Source: Bacillus sp. NEB1478
Lineage (GTDB): Bacteria > Bacillota > Bacilli > Bacillales > Fictibacillaceae
Direction of reading: 5' to 3'
Length of the DNA: 64,000 nt
NCBI RefSeq assembly: GCF_031582965.1
Contig: NZ_CP134049.1
Coordinates: forward strand, 62,001 to 126,000
Positions 61,002-64,000 of the stretch are shown here, piece after piece. Every line of letters starts with the position of its first letter. Positions within the stretch are counted from its first letter, which is position 1. Position numbers and translations under genes: made by a program. Below the pieces are notes generated by a model that was not told where the DNA came from, ran no database searches, and saw only the letters and a program-made list of their open reading frames with translations.

Positions 61002-61805
61002 CTAGTTTTCTAAATCTATTTTCACTGTGACACCGGCATGATCGGATACGACCGGTGTTTCTTTTCCGTTAAAACGAACTAATGAATACTGAACGTTTAG
61101 TGGCTGATTGCTTAAGATGTAATCGATTCTGCGGCCGTCTTCAGTGCCGTTCTGGTTCCAGCCGGCAATTGCCCCTTTGATCGTAATGCCATCATCTTTT
61201 TCCTCAGCCATTTCGTACGTATCAGAAAATCCGTTCACTTTTACATAATCGAAGCCTTCGCCTCTTACGTTTGCGTCGTTGTTTAGATCTCCCATCAAGA
61301 ATGACAAGCCATCTTCAGGAACTTGTTTAAAGAATGCATCAATCTGTTCTTTAAAAGGTGCAACCTCATCATTCCACCAGCCGAAGTGACCGGAAAAAAA
61401 GTGAAGTTCTTTTTCTTGATAAGAGATGTTTGCCTGCACGATTTTTCGAGTCTTCCAGATGTTCATATCCTGCAGTTCAGTTACAAAAAAGCTTTTATGA
61501 GAGTGAATAGGGTGACGGCTTAAGATAGCCAGTCCTTCTTCATACGTAACAAAACCATAATGCGCCATGTCCCAGACAAAATCGTAATCGTGAACACCGT
61601 GTTCTTGTAAAAGCTGAATAAGCACTAACGCATAGTTATCTTCTTTAATATTCCCTTTTACAACAGGAGCGTCAATCGATTGCATGACTTCTTGAAGCGC
61701 GATTACATCGTAACGCTCACTAGCAATGTCGCGAGCGAGGTTTTGAAGCTTCTCCATCTGGTTTTCTTCTTGCCAGCCATGGACATTCAACGTTAATAGT
61801 TTCAT
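61002..61805 (-). CDS. Endonuclease/exonuclease/phosphatase-fold protein
   Basis: 267 residues of the EEP superfamily. Catalytic motifs: LTLNVHGWQ (Asn), ALQEVMQ (metal Glu), FFSGHFGWWNDEVAPFKEQ (His), MGDLNNDANVRG (Asp/Asn) and VVSDHAGVTVKI (Asp-His). It has no signal peptide, so it is cytosolic. GGAGATG precedes the ATG, 3 bases after the PTS stop. Members next to alpha-glucoside PTS genes occur in other Firmicutes, but the substrate (a phosphorylated metabolite, perhaps sugar-linked) is unknown. Confidence 0.82.
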   Translation of the reverse strand: MKLLTLNVHGWQEENQMEKLQNLARDIASERYDVIALQEVMQSIDAPVVKGNIKEDNYALVLIQLLQEHGVHDYDFVWDMAHYGFVTYEEGLAILSRHPIHSHKSFFVTELQDMNIWKTRKIVQANISYQEKELHFFSGHFGWWNDEVAPFKEQIDAFFKQVPEDGLSFLMGDLNNDANVRGEGFDYVKVNGFSDTYEMAEEKDDGITIKGAIAGWNQNGTEDGRRIDYILSNQPLNVQYSLVRFNGKETPVVSDHAGVTVKIDLEN

Positions 61806-61808
61806 GGA

Positions 61809-63482
61809 TTACATCTCCAAACGATCTTGAATATCAGATTTTAATACGTCGGCTTTTGGTCCGTAAATCGCTTGAACTCCTCTATCTTTAAGGATAAGAC
61901 CAAGTGCTCCGTTTTCTTTCCATTCTTTTTCGGCCGCAACATTATTAATATCTTTAACCGTTATACGCAGACGAGTCATACATGCGTCAACGTCTTCAAT
62001 GTTTGCTGATCCGCCTAAAAGGCCAATGATTGCAGAAGCTTGAGAATTATCCAGTCCTAGTCCTGCAGCAGCTTCGTTTTGAGCAGGAGCTGAAGCAGAA
62101 TCAGCTTCGGTTGTTTCGATATAGTTCCCTGCACGTCCAGGAGTCGGCAAGTTAAACTTTTTAATCAATACATAAAAGATTGAAAAGTTTAGTCCGAAAA
62201 ATACAATGCATGTGAAAGCAAAGTTAATTAAGTCGCGTGTCAACCCTGCTTTAACGAGCAAGGGTGTACGAGTTAATAATTCGATAAAACCAAATGCGTG
62301 AACACGAACGTGAATCAAGTCAGCTACTGCAAATGCAAGACCAGTCGTGATTGCATACACCACATAAAGAAGAGGTGCTGCAAACATGAACATAAACTCG
62401 ATCGGTTCTGTTACCCCAGTCAAAAAGACAGCAAGTGCAGCAGATAAAAACATAGATTTATATTTTGTACGCTTATCTTTATCAACATTCATGTACATGG
62501 CAAGAGCTATCGCGACAAGTGAAGCAGTTGAAAGGACGACTTGTCCCATTTTAAAACGAGCAGGTACAACATCATTTAATAAAGCGTTATAAGATGCTGT
62601 ATCTCCAGCAGCACGGAAATTGTTTAAATCATTAATCCATGCAAGCCATAAGGGATCTTGACCGGCAACTGATGAACCAGCTCCGGAACCTGTCATGATC
62701 TGATAAGTTCCACCGAGTCCTGTGTAATTGATCGGTACTGTCAGCATGTGGTGAAGTCCGAACGGCAATAGCAGACGCTCCAGTGTACCAAAAACAAACG
62801 GTGCAATAACCGGAGCTGTATTTCGTGATGTGGCAATCCAGCGTCCGAAATCATTTAGAGCCGACTGAATGAACGGCCAAACAATTGCAAGAACTAAAGC
62901 TGTGATCACGGACCATAAAATAACGGCAAAGGGTACAAAGCGCTTTCCGTTAAAGAATGCTAGTGCATTAGGTAGCTTGTTGTAGTTATAGTATTTATTG
63001 AAAAGTACTGCACCAAGGAAACCAGAAATGATTCCGATAAATACACCCATGTTTAGAGCCGGAGCACCAAGTACAGATGTAAAGTAATCACCAACAATAA
63101 GTCTTTCCCCAAAAAGAGATTTAACTTTTGCTCCTTCTTCGAGCATCATGGCACTGTTTACTCCGAAAATAGCACCTGTGATTCGGTTGATCAGAATAAA
63201 GGCGATAACTGCGGCAAACGCACCGCCAGCACGTTCTTTTGCCCATGAACCACCGATGGCTACAGCGAACAAGATGTGAAGGTTTGTGATGATCGCCCAT
63301 CCGATATCTTCCATTACACGGGCAATCGCTTGCACAAATACAATGTCATCTGCCGTCATGGCGATAACCTTACCTAGTGATATCATTAAACCGGCAGCGG
63401 GCATAACTGCTACTACTACGAGCAGCGCTTTTCCAAGCTTTTGCCAAAAATCAAACGAAATGAGTTTTTTACGTTGTTTCAA
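61809..63482 (-). CDS. malP: PTS alpha-glucoside/maltose-type IICB permease
   Basis: 557 residues from TTG 63482 (AAAGGAGG eight bases upstream). The glucose-family IIC (about 1-430) begins SFDFWQKLGKALLVVVAVMP then AAGLMISLGK and has the GVTEPIEFMFMFAAPLLYVV signature. After an Ala-rich linker the IIB domain carries phosphocysteine Cys501 in DVDACMTRLRI. No IIA domain is present, so phosphate must come from a separate IIA. The start of a glucose-type IIA gene lies divergently 440 bases away. With the alpha-glucosidase downstream, maltose or a related alpha-glucoside is the likely substrate. Confidence 0.88.
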   Translation of the reverse strand: MKQRKKLISFDFWQKLGKALLVVVAVMPAAGLMISLGKVIAMTADDIVFVQAIARVMEDIGWAIITNLHILFAVAIGGSWAKERAGGAFAAVIAFILINRITGAIFGVNSAMMLEEGAKVKSLFGERLIVGDYFTSVLGAPALNMGVFIGIISGFLGAVLFNKYYNYNKLPNALAFFNGKRFVPFAVILWSVITALVLAIVWPFIQSALNDFGRWIATSRNTAPVIAPFVFGTLERLLLPFGLHHMLTVPINYTGLGGTYQIMTGSGAGSSVAGQDPLWLAWINDLNNFRAAGDTASYNALLNDVVPARFKMGQVVLSTASLVAIALAMYMNVDKDKRTKYKSMFLSAALAVFLTGVTEPIEFMFMFAAPLLYVVYAITTGLAFAVADLIHVRVHAFGFIELLTRTPLLVKAGLTRDLINFAFTCIVFFGLNFSIFYVLIKKFNLPTPGRAGNYIETTEADSASAPAQNEAAAGLGLDNSQASAIIGLLGGSANIEDVDACMTRLRITVKDINNVAAEKEWKENGALGLILKDRGVQAIYGPKADVLKSDIQDRLEM

Positions 63483-63573
63483 AACGATTTCCTCCTTTAG
63501 TATATATCTTTCTTCGGTGTTTTGAAATCGCATTCATAAGATTGCAAGATAAATGTTCCAAATGCTTATAAAT

Positions 63574-63605
63574 TTGTATAGACAAGTACGGTGCAATCGT
63601 TTGCA
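63574..63605. promoter_or_regulatory. GntR-type operator and cre-like site upstream of malP
   Basis: TTGTATAGACAA (63574-63585) is a near palindrome like the operators of HutC/TreR-type GntR regulators. TGCAATCGTTTGCA (63592-63605) matches the cre consensus except for two weak positions. The regulator gene itself is not in the window. Confidence 0.5.
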
Positions 63606-63696
63606 TGAAGTGATTGTAAAATAAAACGGTTACATTTACAAGCGTTATTCTAAAAAAGATGATTAAATATTGGACAGATCACCTCATTTAGGCAGA

Positions 63697-63772
63697 TTTC
63701 CAGAATTAATAAGAGGGTTCCCACAAAAATAGTTGGTTACTTCAGAAAAAACAAATCATAAATCCACATTTA
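63697..63772 (+). repeat. 21-bp periodic intergenic array H
   Basis: CCA/TCA cores begin at 63700, 63721, 63742 and 63764 (steps 21, 21, 22), with phrases TTCCCACAAAAATAG and AATCCACATTTAATAG. It occupies the malP/IIA divergent gap. Confidence 0.6.
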
Positions 63773-63923
63773 ATAGGAAAAAAATACGAACTGATCATTT
63801 TGGTATTAGGCATACCGTTTGACTTTATGATTACGCTAGCATTACTTTTAATTAAAATGTTTTAAAGCAACCGGACAGGTGTAAATTAACAAGTATAGAA
63901 TTAGAAAGGTGAGTGTTGATTCA

Positions 63924-64000
63924 TGTTTAATAAATTATTTGGGAAAAAAGAAGTGAAAAAAGAAGAAACCGTAGTTGCTCCAGTAACGGGGAAAATTGTT
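63924..64000 (+). CDS. Partial PTS glucose-type IIA (Crr-like)
   Basis: The window ends after 25 codons: MFNKLFGKKEVKKEETVVAP then VTGKIV. The VAPVTGKIV segment is the usual start of the Crr/IIA-Glc fold, whose His lies further downstream. AAAGGTGAG precedes the ATG. It is divergent from malP, whose product lacks IIA, so it may be the missing partner. Confidence 0.7.

Overview
The window looks like a chromosomal segment of a Gram-positive, low-to-moderate-GC member of the Bacillaceae. The evidence is the strong AAGGAGG-type ribosome binding sites, frequent TTG starts, a LiaIHFSR envelope-stress operon, and a gene set typical of Bacillus relatives: a YhcA/YhcB-like efflux operon, YwbE, BsaA, AdeC, DtpT, a YrhL-like acyltransferase and a KatE-type catalase with a sigma-B-like promoter. 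A Fictibacillus-like genus is my guess from overall flavour only. I see no tRNA, rRNA or CRISPR array. No intact prophage or autonomous insertion sequence is present.

Layout. 0-7.4 kb: a YjdM/PhnA-like zinc ribbon protein, a PEP mutase/isocitrate lyase superfamily enzyme, a carboxymuconolactone decarboxylase-like protein, and a LysR regulator divergent from a GntP permease plus 3-hydroxybutyrate dehydrogenase pair. A fructose/mannose-type PTS EIIBCA behind a cre-like site follows. 7.4-15.1 kb: a MarR regulator (with a DUF817 membrane protein) divergent from an MFS exporter across two identical palindromic operators, a missed Cys-rich mini-protein, a GNAT gene, a decayed AraC fragment, the peptide transporter DtpT and RlmN. 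15.1-18.5 kb: a short operon encoding a MutS2-like ATPase without the Smr domain plus an acetyltransferase. Its long leader contains a 9-codon leader ORF, a perfect 12-nt complementary pair and two terminators, which looks like ribosome-mediated attenuation. 18.5-27 kb: a PhoX-like protein with a Sec-type signal, an orphan beta-helix protein, a complete ParM-type segregation locus (phased centromere-like repeats, actin-like ATPase, ribbon-helix-helix-like partner) and a large catalase.

27-36 kb: an OatA/YrhL-type acyltransferase, then a LacI-controlled sugar operon (FucP-type symporter, DUF4432 mutarotase-like protein, ribokinase), and a secreted helical protein. 36-44 kb: a four-gene EmrA/EmrB/flavodoxin/membrane-protein operon divergent from a MarR gene, an Eis-like acetyltransferase, RluF, glutathione peroxidase and a Nudix hydrolase. 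44-54 kb: liaI-liaH-(terminator-like hairpin)-liaF-liaS-liaR, adenine deaminase, a three-gene ywbE operon, an M20 dipeptidase, a broken gene, pyrroline-5-carboxylate reductase and a DEAD-box helicase. 54-64 kb: a secreted TIM-barrel-like protein, a fatty acid desaturase, an aminoglycoside-adenylyltransferase-like protein, and an alpha-glucoside operon (PTS IICB, endo/exonuclease/phosphatase-fold protein, alpha-glucosidase). The start of a glucose-type IIA gene, divergent from this operon, could supply the missing IIA.

Two dispersed repeat families run through the intergenic DNA. One is a non-coding, MITE-like element (four copies, 220 or about 400 bp) with about 28-bp terminal inverted repeats; two copies carry perfect 8-bp target duplications. 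The other is a set of eight degenerate intergenic arrays whose unit recurs every 20-21 bp and usually contains a TCCAC core. The phrase differs between loci but the period is constant.
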